Below are positions 50,895 through 58,709 of a DNA stretch of 64,000 bases, one piece after another; position 1 is the stretch's first letter, and every line of letters starts with the position of its first letter. This stretch comes from Lachnospiraceae bacterium. Lineage in GTDB: Bacteria; Bacillota; Clostridia; Lachnospirales; Lachnospiraceae. Below the pieces are notes generated by a model. It did no database searches. It had not been told where the DNA came from and worked only from the letters and a program-made list of their open reading frames with translations. The stretch spans positions 1-64,000 of the forward strand of contig JAJQDT010000031.1 of assembly GCA_021202075.1 (NCBI GenBank), given 5' to 3'. The position numbers and the translations under genes were made by a program.

Positions 50895-52037
50895 TTATAC
50901 CGTATGCCCCTTTGCGACATATACCGGGAAGCTGTCGGTGCCTTTCATTTCCTTGCCTGCGCTGACGCGCACATTCTTATCCGTGATCAGGTAATCGATG
51001 TTTGCGCCGGCTTCGACAACGGTATCCTGCATCAGGACGCAGTTCTTCACTACTGCACCCTTCTCAACTTTTACGCCGCGGAAGAGAACACTGTTCTCGA
51101 CTTCGCCCTCGATGACGCAGCCGTCGGCGCACATCACGTTCGATACCTTTGCGCCGTTGATGTAGCGGGTCGGGTTGTCGTCACGAATCTTTGTGTAAAT
51201 CGGCATCCCCTCGAACAGCGCGTTCAGATTGTAATCATCAAGAAGCTTGAGGTTCTCGTCGAAGTAGCTCTTCATGCCCGTGATGCGTGCGGTGTAGCCA
51301 TCATACTTGTATCCGTGGACGTTTCTCCAGGAGAGCTGGTTCAGCAGGACGTCGCGGTTGAAATGCTCCATCCCGCGCACGAATGCGGTGTTGATCATGT
51401 TGATCAGCAGCTCGCGCTCCAGCACGTAGATGTTCATCGAGTAATTCTGTACGCCGGTGACACGCGGATTTACATAAATATGATTAATCCGGCCCTTGTC
51501 AAGCGTAAAGGTATAATGGAAACCTCTGCTGTTATCCTGTGTGCGCATCAGATACTCCGGAAGCTCCTTCTCGCAGTAGGCGATGGATACGTCCGCACCG
51601 CTCTCAATGTGCTCATCGATCATCTTATTAAAATCAAAATTCACCGCGATGCTGGAGTCCGCCATGATGACATAGTGCTCCTTCTGCTCGCGAAGGAACG
51701 GGAGCAGGTTCGCCAGGGTGCCGATGCGGCCATTGTAGACCTTGTTGGACTTCTCCGCATACGGCGGGAAAATGTGGAGACCGCCGTTTTTGCGGGTCAG
51801 ATCCCACTCACGGCCGGTGCCGAGGTGGTCCATCAGCGAATGGTAATTGCTGTTTACCGGGATGACGATGTTGTCGATGTCACAGTTCACCATGCTCGAA
51901 AGAATAAAGTCGATCATGCGGTAACGGCTTGCAAAAGGGATGGAGGCCATGCTTCGGATGCTGACCAGCTCCGGAACAAGCGCGTCGTAATTGTTTGGGA
52001 AAATAATCCCGAGTGCGCTTTTGTTTGAAACTACCAT
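50895..52037 (-). CDS. glgD: Glucose-1-phosphate adenylyltransferase subunit GlgD
   Basis: This 380-residue subunit is paired with GlgC in Firmicutes. The nucleotidyltransferase core lacks the GGxGTRL loop of active GlgC and has [20 protein letters not shown] instead. A left-handed beta-helix of hexapeptide repeats ends the protein ([20 protein letters not shown]). It probably modulates the catalytic GlgC partner in ADP-glucose and glycogen synthesis. Its start overlaps the end of glgC by seven bases, so the two are coupled. No glgA or glgB is in the window. Confidence 0.95.
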   Translation of the reverse strand: MVVSNKSALGIIFPNNYDALVPELVSIRSMASIPFASRYRMIDFILSSMVNCDIDNIVIPVNSNYHSLMDHLGTGREWDLTRKNGGLHIFPPYAEKSNKVYNGRIGTLANLLPFLREQKEHYVIMADSSIAVNFDFNKMIDEHIESGADVSIAYCEKELPEYLMRTQDNSRGFHYTFTLDKGRINHIYVNPRVTGVQNYSMNIYVLERELLINMINTAFVRGMEHFNRDVLLNQLSWRNVHGYKYDGYTARITGMKSYFDENLKLLDDYNLNALFEGMPIYTKIRDDNPTRYINGAKVSNVMCADGCVIEGEVENSVLFRGVKVEKGAVVKNCVLMQDTVVEAGANIDYLITDKNVRVSAGKEMKGTDSFPVYVAKGHTV

Positions 52038-53239
52038 TGTTCTTCACCACCTTCTACATTTTTATAAACCATTGCCTTCGGGCCGATGACCGCGCCCGCG
52101 CCGACAGAAACCCCTGAGCCTACCGTAGCCACCGCATTTTCCTCCTCGGTCGGCATCGCGCCTACGACCGCGTTCTCGCCGATCGTCACATTCTCCGCGA
52201 GGATGCAGTGCTTCACGACCGCGCCGGACTTCACGACCGTACCGCCCATAATAACCGCGTCTTCCACGATCGCGCCAGCCTCAACTTTAACGCCCGCGAA
52301 CAGAACAGAATGCTTCACTGTGCCGCCAATCCGGCAGCCGTCGGTGATCATGGAATTCTCCACGGTCGCTCCCGAACTGATCTTGTGGCCGGTCATGCCG
52401 CTGTTCCGGCTGAAAATCTTCCAGCCTTCCTCAAAGAGGTCGATTCCGCTGTGCTCCGGATCCAGGACCTCCATATTCGCCTCCCACAGAGAGGAGATCG
52501 TCCCGACATCCTTCCAGTAGCCGCTGAAGTGATACGCGTACATCCTGCGGTTGTCGCGGAGCAGGTTCGGGATGATATTGTTTCCAAAGTCATTCTCCGA
52601 GTTCGGGTCTGCCTCATCCTCGGTCAGATATTTCTTCAGGACATCCCAGTTGAAAATATAAATGCCCATGGATGCGAGGTTGGACTTCGGGTTCTTTGGC
52701 TTTTCCTGGAATTCGGTGATCTTGTCATTCTCGTCCGCGACCATCAGACCGAAGCGCGGCGCCTCTTCCCACGGCACCTCCATGACTGCGACGCTGAACT
52801 CTGCGTCCTTCTCCTTGTGGAAACGAAGGAAGTCGCTGTAGTCCTGCTTGCAGATCTGGTCGCCGGAGAGGATGATCACATACTTCGGATCATAGCGCTC
52901 GATGAAAGAAAGATTCTGGTAAATCGCATTCGCGGTTCCCTTGTACCAGTCAGAGCCGGAAGCCTGCTGATAAGGCGGAAGCACATGAACGCCTCCGTGC
53001 AGACGGTCCAGATCCCAGGGCTGTCCATTGCCGATGTACTCGTTGAGCACAAGCGGCTGATACTGCGTCAGAATACCGACGGTATCGATGCCGGAGTTTA
53101 CACAGTTCGAAAGCGGAAAATCGATAATACGATATTTTCCGCCAAAAGGAACTGCCGGTTTTGCAAGCTTCTGGGTCAGAGCATACAGCCTGGAACCCTG
53201 GCCGCCGGCAAGAAGCATTGCAATCATTTCCTTAGCCAT
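52031..53239 (-). CDS. glgC: Glucose-1-phosphate adenylyltransferase, catalytic subunit GlgC
   Basis: This 402-residue enzyme makes ADP-glucose from ATP and glucose-1-phosphate, the committed step of glycogen synthesis. The N-terminal loop [20 protein letters not shown], the region around [20 protein letters not shown], and YGTAN-like [12 protein letters not shown] with [12 protein letters not shown] are as in active enzymes. C-terminal beta-helix repeats follow. A strong ribosome site precedes the ATG. It is the first gene of a glgC-glgD unit. Confidence 0.96.
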   Translation of the reverse strand: MAKEMIAMLLAGGQGSRLYALTQKLAKPAVPFGGKYRIIDFPLSNCVNSGIDTVGILTQYQPLVLNEYIGNGQPWDLDRLHGGVHVLPPYQQASGSDWYKGTANAIYQNLSFIERYDPKYVIILSGDQICKQDYSDFLRFHKEKDAEFSVAVMEVPWEEAPRFGLMVADENDKITEFQEKPKNPKSNLASMGIYIFNWDVLKKYLTEDEADPNSENDFGNNIIPNLLRDNRRMYAYHFSGYWKDVGTISSLWEANMEVLDPEHSGIDLFEEGWKIFSRNSGMTGHKISSGATVENSMITDGCRIGGTVKHSVLFAGVKVEAGAIVEDAVIMGGTVVKSGAVVKHCILAENVTIGENAVVGAMPTEEENAVATVGSGVSVGAGAVIGPKAMVYKNVEGGEEQW

Positions 53240-53261
53240 AAGTAGATTTCCTCCTGTATTT

Positions 53262-53296
53262 TATAGTAAACGACATAAGTCGTCTTACTTTGCGTC
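53262..53296 (-). repeat. Dispersed palindromic repeat, copy 2 (partner at 35269)
   Basis: TATAGTAAACGACATAAGTC begins a 35-base stretch that matches 35269-35303 in inverse orientation at 31 positions. It lies in the leader of glgC. Confidence 0.65.
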
Positions 53297-53390
53297 GGGC
53301 GGACGTGAATAATCCGGCAGGAGCCTATAGCGCAGTCTAATCAGCGCGAGACGAAAATCCGCCCTTCACCAGAACTCACAGACTCACCCG

Positions 53391-53432
53391 GCGTGACGGA
53401 CAAGGGGAGAAGGGACTCTCCTGCGTCCGATT
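53391..53432 (+). repeat. GGGGAGAAG...CTCCT...GTCCGATTG hairpin, also before the polymerase gene
   Basis: GGACAAGGGGAGAAGGGA with CTCTCCTGCGTCCGATTG forms a hairpin. Its counterpart at 25307-25344 reads GGGCAGGGGAGAAGAGC with CCCCTGTCCGATTG. In both copies the sequence lies in a leader region. Confidence 0.5.
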
Positions 53433-53529
53433 GGCCTATGTCAGAATTGTATCATAGAAAATGGAAAAAGGGAATTTATTTGTGCAAAATTTTCGAAATT
53501 TTTTCGCGAAGATTACACGGGGTATACAT

Positions 53530-53698
53530 GGTTCTGCGAAAAGCCGGAGAAAAACTTGAGAAAACCTTGAGAAAACCGATGATCTGGCTGATGTTCTGCG
53601 AAAAGCTATCGAAAAACAGATACTTCGGTGGAAATTCTGGCTGAAATTCTGCGAAAAGCCGCAGAAAAAGGATTTTGCGAAAAGCCGCGGAAAAATGG
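53530..53698 (+). repeat. Imperfect array of TTCTGCGAAAAGCCG-like units
   Basis: CTGCGAAAAGCCGGAGAAAA, CTGCGAAAAGCTATCGAAAA, CTGCGAAAAGCCGCAGAAAA and TTGCGAAAAGCCGCGGAAAA occur at about 53536, 53595, 53648 and 53675. Open frames cross the array on both strands but encode only Phe/Arg-rich low-complexity peptides. The gap 53240-53866 contains no supported gene. Confidence 0.6.
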
Positions 53699-53699
53699 A

Positions 53700-53728
53700 T
53701 TGACAAATTGAGAACATGGGTATATGAT
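53700..53728 (+). promoter_or_regulatory. Promoter of the amidotransferase gene
   Basis: TTGACA (53700-53705), 17 bases and TATGAT (53723-53728) lie about 140 bases before the start codon. Confidence 0.75.
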
Positions 53729-53779
53729 ATCTCCATAAAAACCATACTTTATAAGTAGGATTACAGGGAAAAGAGACTT

Positions 53780-53824
53780 CCAATATATGTCCGTACTCGT
53801 GGAACGAGTATGGACATACATTGG
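53780..53824 (+). repeat. Half double-hairpin element in the amidotransferase leader
   Basis: TATGTCCGTACTCGT (53786-53800) pairs with ACGAGTATGGACATA (53804-53818), with CCAAT/ATTGG outside. It matches the second hairpin of the family, lies in the 5' untranslated region and might affect mRNA folding. Confidence 0.7.
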
Positions 53825-53866
53825 CAAAATTTTGGTTCCTGCTTGTTCGGATCAGGAGGAAAGGAC

Positions 53867-54637
53867 ATGTGTGAATTATTTGGAGTGTGCTCTGTGCGTC
53901 CGCTGGAGATAAACGAATATTTGAAAGAGTTCTACAGCCACAGTGATCGCAATCCGGACGGATGGGGAATGGCTGTACTCGATGGGACGGAGGCTTCGAC
54001 CGAGAAGGAACCGCTTCGGGCAGACAGGAGCGTCTATCTGCGCGAACGGATCTCTGTACCTGTGAGGGAGCGCATTGTGCTGGCGCATATCCGCCGCGCG
54101 TCGATTGGCTCGATCTCGTACAGGAACTGTCATCCTTTCAGCGGAAAGGACTGCTCGGGCAGGCGCTGGACTCTGATCCACAATGGCACGATTTTTGATT
54201 ATCCGCCACTGAATCGTTTATTTTACTGTCAGGAGGGCGGCACTGACAGCGAGCGCATCTTTCTGTTTCTGCTGGAGCGCGTCAATCAGGCAATCCAGGC
54301 GGCAGGCCCGCCGGATGCGCCGGAGCGGTTTCGGATTCTGAATGAGACCGTATGTGAGATGGCGCCCGGAAATCGGCTGAACCTGCTGATTTATGACGGG
54401 GAGTGCCTTTATGTGCATACCAATTACGCAAATTCTCTGTACCATCTGCAGAAGAAAGGGCAGGCGATTTTTTCAACGCAGCCGCTGAGTCGGGAAAACT
54501 GGGAGCCGGTGGCAATGACAACGTTGCTGGCCTATAAGGATGGGGAACTTCTGTTTCGCGGAACGGATCACGGGGCGGAGTACATCGACAATAACGAGGA
54601 TACAAAGTACCTTTACCAGATTTATTCGGAGCTGTAA
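53867..54637 (+). CDS. Class II glutamine amidotransferase
   Basis: This 256-residue stand-alone GATase_4-type domain has the nucleophile Cys2 (MCELFGVCSVRP), exposed after removal of Met1, and the family motifs NPDGWGMAVL, LAHIRRASIGSISYRNCHPF and LIHNGTIFDY. It matches the YafJ/class II amidotransferase family of unknown acceptor rather than GlmS or PurF, which carry a second domain. AGGAGGAAAGG lies just before the ATG. It has its own promoter and is likely monocistronic. Confidence 0.88.
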   Translation: MCELFGVCSVRPLEINEYLKEFYSHSDRNPDGWGMAVLDGTEASTEKEPLRADRSVYLRERISVPVRERIVLAHIRRASIGSISYRNCHPFSGKDCSGRRWTLIHNGTIFDYPPLNRLFYCQEGGTDSERIFLFLLERVNQAIQAAGPPDAPERFRILNETVCEMAPGNRLNLLIYDGECLYVHTNYANSLYHLQKKGQAIFSTQPLSRENWEPVAMTTLLAYKDGELLFRGTDHGAEYIDNNEDTKYLYQIYSEL

Positions 54638-54777
54638 AAGGTTGTAAATGAAAACAGGAAAAGAAAGCTTCAAAAGAAAGGACTTCAAAAGAATATTCAA
54701 AAAAATCTTCAAAAGACTACAAAAGAAAAAGCCACAAAAGATACAAAAAAGTACAAAAGAAAAATCCGATAAACCTA

Positions 54778-54806
54778 TTGACAAAGTGGGGAAACTGGGA
54801 TATAAT
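54778..54806 (+). promoter_or_regulatory. Consensus promoter of the amino-acid transporter operon
   Basis: TTGACA (54778-54783), 17 bases and TATAAT (54801-54806) match the consensus. An A-rich stretch with repeated TTCAAAAGA tracts (54650-54770) lies upstream and may act as an UP element. Confidence 0.85.
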
Positions 54807-54864
54807 GGCTGGCATCAGGAAACATAGTAACCATACTGAATAAGTGGGAAATAAGGAGGAAACA

Positions 54865-55803
54865 ATGATGAGAAATAAGAAAATAATTGCACTCATTCTT
54901 GCAACCGCTCTGACAGCCAGCTTCGGCGTATCCGCATTCGCGGAGGAATCGACCGAAGCGGAGACGGAAGATCTTTCCGTGGCAATTGATGCTGACGCGT
55001 TTGACGAACTGATTGCTTCCGGCAGTATCGCGGATGATGAAACGATCGCCTCAAGCGAATGGGCGACCGCTGTGAAGGAAGCAGGGGTGCTGAGGGTTGG
55101 CGGAACCAGAACCTCCTTCCTGTTCAGCCAGCTGGACGAGACGGATGACAGCCTCCGGGGATTTGACGCCGGACTTTATCAGCTGCTGGCGCGGTACATT
55201 CTGGGAGATGAGACCGCATATGAGCTGACGCAGGTGGATTCCAGTACCCGTGAAGCTGTCCTGCAGAGCGACCAGGTGGATGTAGTAGTGGCGACCTATT
55301 CGATCACGGAGGCGCGCCAGGAGGTGATCTCCTTTGCCGGTCCCTATTACACGTCGCAGCAGGCCGTACTTGTAGCGGCTGGAAATACCGAAATTACCGG
55401 TGTGGATGATCTTGCGGGCAAGACCGTTGCGACACAGGCGGGTTCTACAGGTCCGGAGATTCTGGCAGAATATGCGCCCGAGGCTACGGTACAGGAATTT
55501 GAGACCGACACAGAAGCGCGCACCGCACTGGAGCAGGGACGCGTGGACGCATACGTCACAGATTACACGCTGCTGTTGAATGCCATTGTAAAAAATCCGG
55601 ACGCCTATGAGATCGCCGGCGATGTGTTTGGCCCTGAGGACAATTATGGCATCGGGCTTCCACTGGATTCCGACGGAGTGGAGTTTGTAAATGAATTCCT
55701 GCAGCAGATTGTAGACGATGGCACCTGGGAGAGCCTGTGGCAGATCAGCCTTGGCGACCGTACCGGTATCGAGACTGCGCCGGAAGCTCCGGTAATTGGA
55801 TAA
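54865..55803 (+). CDS. Amino-acid ABC transporter substrate-binding protein (family 3)
   Basis: This 312-residue secreted binding protein of the polar amino-acid type has a signal peptide (about 1-26, MMRNKKIIALILATALTASF then GVSAFA). The SBP_bac_3 fold includes GVLRVGGTRTSFLFSQLDE, VDVVVATYSITEARQEVISF and VDAYVTDYTLLLNAIVKN. There is no Cys after the signal, so it lacks the lipoprotein anchor usual in Gram-positives and may be released or held otherwise. The ATG at 54865 follows AAGGAGG. Two permeases and an ATPase follow in order. Confidence 0.9.
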   Translation: MMRNKKIIALILATALTASFGVSAFAEESTEAETEDLSVAIDADAFDELIASGSIADDETIASSEWATAVKEAGVLRVGGTRTSFLFSQLDETDDSLRGFDAGLYQLLARYILGDETAYELTQVDSSTREAVLQSDQVDVVVATYSITEARQEVISFAGPYYTSQQAVLVAAGNTEITGVDDLAGKTVATQAGSTGPEILAEYAPEATVQEFETDTEARTALEQGRVDAYVTDYTLLLNAIVKNPDAYEIAGDVFGPEDNYGIGLPLDSDGVEFVNEFLQQIVDDGTWESLWQISLGDRTGIETAPEAPVIG

Positions 55804-55828
55804 TCGGATTTCATGACAGGATCTGAGG

Positions 55829-55866
55829 AAGGCTCTCTGGACGGAAGGCTTGAGAGCCTTTCCCTT
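55829..55866 (+). terminator. Hairpin after the binding-protein gene
   Basis: AAGGCTCTC and GAGAGCCTT pair, followed by TCCCTTTATA. A leaky stop here would explain a higher level of binding protein than of permeases, a common arrangement. Confidence 0.6.
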
Positions 55867-55977
55867 TATAGAGAAACTGTTTTGCCGAGTACTATTTCAC
55901 TGCATACTCCGCGAGCTGCGTCGAGACATTTATGGCCTGCGATTCGTGCGTCAGGCAGTGGAAGATGGATGTGCATG

Positions 55978-55996
55978 TTATTTCGTAACAGTTCCT
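55978..55996 (+). repeat. 19-bp repeat TTATTTCGTAACAGTTCCT, copy 1
   Basis: This is identical to 56744-56762. Each copy lies before a permease gene of the transporter. Confidence 0.8.
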
Positions 55997-56024
55997 TACT
56001 GTGATGATTTGAGATAAGGAGGGC

Positions 56025-56687
56025 ATGATGTCTGTCGCCGAGCTTCTTTCACAATATGGAGAAAAGTATCTGTCCGCACTGCTGGTGACATGGAGGCTTA
56101 CGTTCTTTTCGTTCGTGCTGGCGTTTGCCCTGGGGGTTATCATCACGGTCATGCGGGTCTGTCCGGTTCGCCCGCTTCGTTTCGCAGGGGATCTCTACGT
56201 GCAGATTTTCCGGAACATTCCAGGCGCGGCTCTTTTGATTCTTCTCGTGTACGCGCTGCCGTACCTGGGGGTAATCTGGTCGTATTTCACATGCGTACTG
56301 ATAGCGACGACGCTGATCCCGGCTGCTTTCTGCTCCGAATATCTGATGTCCGGCATGAATACGATTGACGTTGGGCAGATTGAGGCGGCGCGCTCGCTTG
56401 GAATGACTTTTTTCAAAATGATCCGGATCGTTGTTCTGCCGCAGGCGCTGCGCTCCTCCGTGCTGCCCATGACGAATCTGCTGGTGGCAACCATGCTGAC
56501 GACCGCCCTGGCCTCGCAGGTGCCGATGAATCCCACCGATCTGACCGGTATTGTTTCCTATATAAATACCCGGAGCGTGGGCGGTATCACCGCATTTGCC
56601 ATTTCCGCGGTACTGTACTGCGCGACGGCAGTCGTCATCGGCTGTGTAGGAAACAGAATCGACCGGAAGGTGAGGATTCTGCGCTAA
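56025..56687 (+). CDS. Amino-acid ABC transporter permease 1
   Basis: This 220-residue HisM/GlnP-type permease has about five membrane segments. The EAA-type loop ARSLGMTFFKMIRIVVLPQA contacts the ATPase. The N-terminal YLSALLVTWRLTFFSFVLAF is typical of His/Glu/Gln permeases. An AAGGAGG site lies before the ATG pair at 56025/56028. It probably forms a heterodimer with the second permease, which carries a longer N-terminus. Confidence 0.92.
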   Translation: MMSVAELLSQYGEKYLSALLVTWRLTFFSFVLAFALGVIITVMRVCPVRPLRFAGDLYVQIFRNIPGAALLILLVYALPYLGVIWSYFTCVLIATTLIPAAFCSEYLMSGMNTIDVGQIEAARSLGMTFFKMIRIVVLPQALRSSVLPMTNLLVATMLTTALASQVPMNPTDLTGIVSYINTRSVGGITAFAISAVLYCATAVVIGCVGNRIDRKVRILR

Positions 56688-56743
56688 TTATTCTGCGCCA
56701 GGTGAAGGTAAGAACTCTGCACTAAAATGTCGGAAAATAGAAA

Positions 56744-56762
56744 TTATTTCGTAACAGTTCCT
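56744..56762 (+). repeat. 19-bp repeat TTATTTCGTAACAGTTCCT, copy 2
   Basis: This is an exact copy of 55978-55996, located between the two permease genes. Confidence 0.8.
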
Positions 56763-56809
56763 AAGAGAGGATGAAAGCCGGGATGGCTCTGGCAGGGAGA
56801 GGGGACGCG

Positions 56810-57640
56810 ATGAAAACTGCGGCTGTTTCAATAAGAGATGTGTTATACGAACCGCCGGGGCCGAGGGCGCGCAGGCGGATTGCGATTGCTACGGCCATAT
56901 CCCTGGCGGCGGTTGCGGCAGTGATGGCCATGGTGATCCGACAGTTTTATGTGAGTGGGCAGCTGGACGCAAAATACTGGAAGCTTTTTACCCGATACAC
57001 GACGTGGCGTTTTCTGGGGCGCGGACTTGCCGGGACAATTGAGGTCGCACTGGCATCCGGGGCGCTTGCATTTGTGCTGGGCATGGCACTGATGCTTGGA
57101 CGAATCAGCAAATATAGAGCTGCACGCGGGATCAGCATGGCGCTGATCGAATTTACCCGGGGTGTGCCGACACTGCTTTTCATTTATTTCTTTTTCCTGA
57201 TCGCTCCGCAGTTTGGGCTGAAGCTTCCGGCATTCTGGAAAATCACCGCGCCGGTGGCAATCTCAGCGGCGGGCGTCGTCGCGGAAGTACTTCGTTCCGG
57301 CGTAAACGCAGTGCCGAAGGGACAGAGGGAGGCAGCTCTCTCCCTGGGAATGCGGGATGGCAGCGTGTTTTTTAAGATTGTATTTCCGCAGGCGATTCGT
57401 TATGTGATTCCCGCACTGATTTCCGAGCTGGTCATTGTTTTGAAGGATACGACATTTGCCTATGTAGTCAATTACTCCGATCTGATGCAGAACGCGAAGG
57501 TACTGATCAGCAACTATGACGCCCTGCTCTCTGTGTATCTGGTGACAGCAATCATTTATATTCTGATCAATTACGTACTGAATCAGATATCCGTGGCAGT
57601 TGCAAGGCGGACGAAAACTCCGGCGAAGATCGGAGCATAG
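56810..57640 (+). CDS. Amino-acid ABC transporter permease 2
   Basis: This 276-residue HisM-type permease has a cytoplasmic N-terminal extension, one extra membrane helix and the usual five-helix core. The EAA loop is ALSLGMRDGSVFFKIVFPQA, and EFTRGVPTLLFIYFFFLIAP is conserved. The frame is open from 56771, but GGAGAGGGG lies at the right distance before ATG 56810. It precedes the ATPase gene by 64 bases. Confidence 0.9.
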   Translation: MKTAAVSIRDVLYEPPGPRARRRIAIATAISLAAVAAVMAMVIRQFYVSGQLDAKYWKLFTRYTTWRFLGRGLAGTIEVALASGALAFVLGMALMLGRISKYRAARGISMALIEFTRGVPTLLFIYFFFLIAPQFGLKLPAFWKITAPVAISAAGVVAEVLRSGVNAVPKGQREAALSLGMRDGSVFFKIVFPQAIRYVIPALISELVIVLKDTTFAYVVNYSDLMQNAKVLISNYDALLSVYLVTAIIYILINYVLNQISVAVARRTKTPAKIGA

Positions 57641-57704
57641 TGGTTTCAGATCAAAATGAACAGAGTCCGGATTGAATTTAAAATTTATAGACAGGTGACA
57701 GAGA

Positions 57705-58493
57705 ATGAGCGAAAAGAATCAGAAGGAAACCCCACAGCCCGGAGCGGTTCCGGTCATTGAACTAAAACATATCGAAAAGCATTTTGGGGAGCTTCATGTT
57801 TTAAAGGACATCAGCCTTTCCGTCAAAAAAGGCGAGGTCGTGGTAATCATTGGGCCGTCCGGTTCCGGGAAATCGACGTTTTGTCGCACGATCAACCGGC
57901 TGGAGACGATCGATTCCGGAGAAATCTTTATTGACGGGGTTGCCATGCCGCAGGAAGGAAAAGAGCTGGCAAAGCTGCGCTCACAGGTGGGGATGGTATT
58001 TCAATCCTTCAACCTCTTTGCGCACAAAAATATTCTGGATAATGTCACCATCGGACCGGTCGACGTGCTTCATAAGCCAAAAAAAGAAGCGCAGAAAGAA
58101 GCGATGGAGCTTTTAAAACGGGTCGGCGTGGATAACCAGGCCGCCAAGGTACCGGCACAGCTCTCCGGAGGACAGCAGCAGCGGGTCGCCATCGCGCGTG
58201 CCCTTGCCATGCACCCGAAGGCAATCCTGTTCGACGAGCCGACAAGCGCCCTGGATCCGGAAATGATCGGCGAGGTGCTTTCCGTCATGACCGAGCTGGC
58301 CGCCGAAGGAATGACGATGGTAATCGTCACCCACGAGATGAACTTTGCCCGGCGGGTGGCGGATCGGGTTCTCTTTATGGACAATGGCAGCATCGTGGAA
58401 GAAAACACTCCCGAGGAATTCTTTGCGAGTCCAAAGACACAGCGTGCAAGAGACTTTCTGGAGACGGTCAGGAAGCATGGAACGAACGAATAA
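57705..58493 (+). CDS. Amino-acid ABC transporter ATP-binding protein (GlnQ-like)
   Basis: This 262-residue ATPase completes the transporter. It has Walker A ([20 protein letters not shown]), the Q loop ([20 protein letters not shown]), the signature [20 protein letters not shown], Walker [16 protein letters not shown] and the switch His in VTHEMNFA. The RLE after the P-loop and the QSFNLF motif are typical of the polar amino-acid (GlnQ/HisP) group. A terminator follows. Confidence 0.94.
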   Translation: MSEKNQKETPQPGAVPVIELKHIEKHFGELHVLKDISLSVKKGEVVVIIGPSGSGKSTFCRTINRLETIDSGEIFIDGVAMPQEGKELAKLRSQVGMVFQSFNLFAHKNILDNVTIGPVDVLHKPKKEAQKEAMELLKRVGVDNQAAKVPAQLSGGQQQRVAIARALAMHPKAILFDEPTSALDPEMIGEVLSVMTELAAEGMTMVIVTHEMNFARRVADRVLFMDNGSIVEENTPEEFFASPKTQRARDFLETVRKHGTNE

Positions 58494-58518
58494 TATAGGA
58501 ACAGAACAGCATATGATA

Positions 58519-58576
58519 AAAACTGCGGAGACTGCGGATTTTCCATTCAATCAGGAAATTCCGCGGTTTTTTCTAT
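58519..58576 (+). terminator. Intrinsic terminator of the transporter operon
   Basis: AAACTGCGGA and TTCCGCGGTTTTTT pair across an inner ATTTTCC/GGAAAT stem, followed by a U run. Confidence 0.65.
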
Positions 58577-58610
58577 ATGGCCGCAGGGAAGAAAGTGATT
58601 GGCAACACAG

Positions 58611-58660
58611 TTTCAAATAAATATTGCCATTGGCACATAAAAATGTTATATTTATTAAAA
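58611..58660 (+). promoter_or_regulatory. Promoter-bearing 50-bp repeat, copy 1 (partner at 62728)
   Basis: TTGCCA and TATATT at 17-base spacing lie inside a 50-base stretch that recurs at 62728-62777 with one difference. It lies just before the secreted Ig-like protein gene. Confidence 0.75.
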
Positions 58661-58709
58661 ATGGATTGCGAATAATGATGATGCCAGGTGTATTCTATGA
58701 GGGGGATTA

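Noticed and set aside
50880-53245. Long plus-strand frames opposite glgD and glgC
   Set aside because: These are antisense shadows of the two well-supported minus-strand genes.
53393-53783. Phe/Arg-rich frames on both strands
   Set aside because: They arise from the degenerate repeat array. They have no start signals and no conserved composition.
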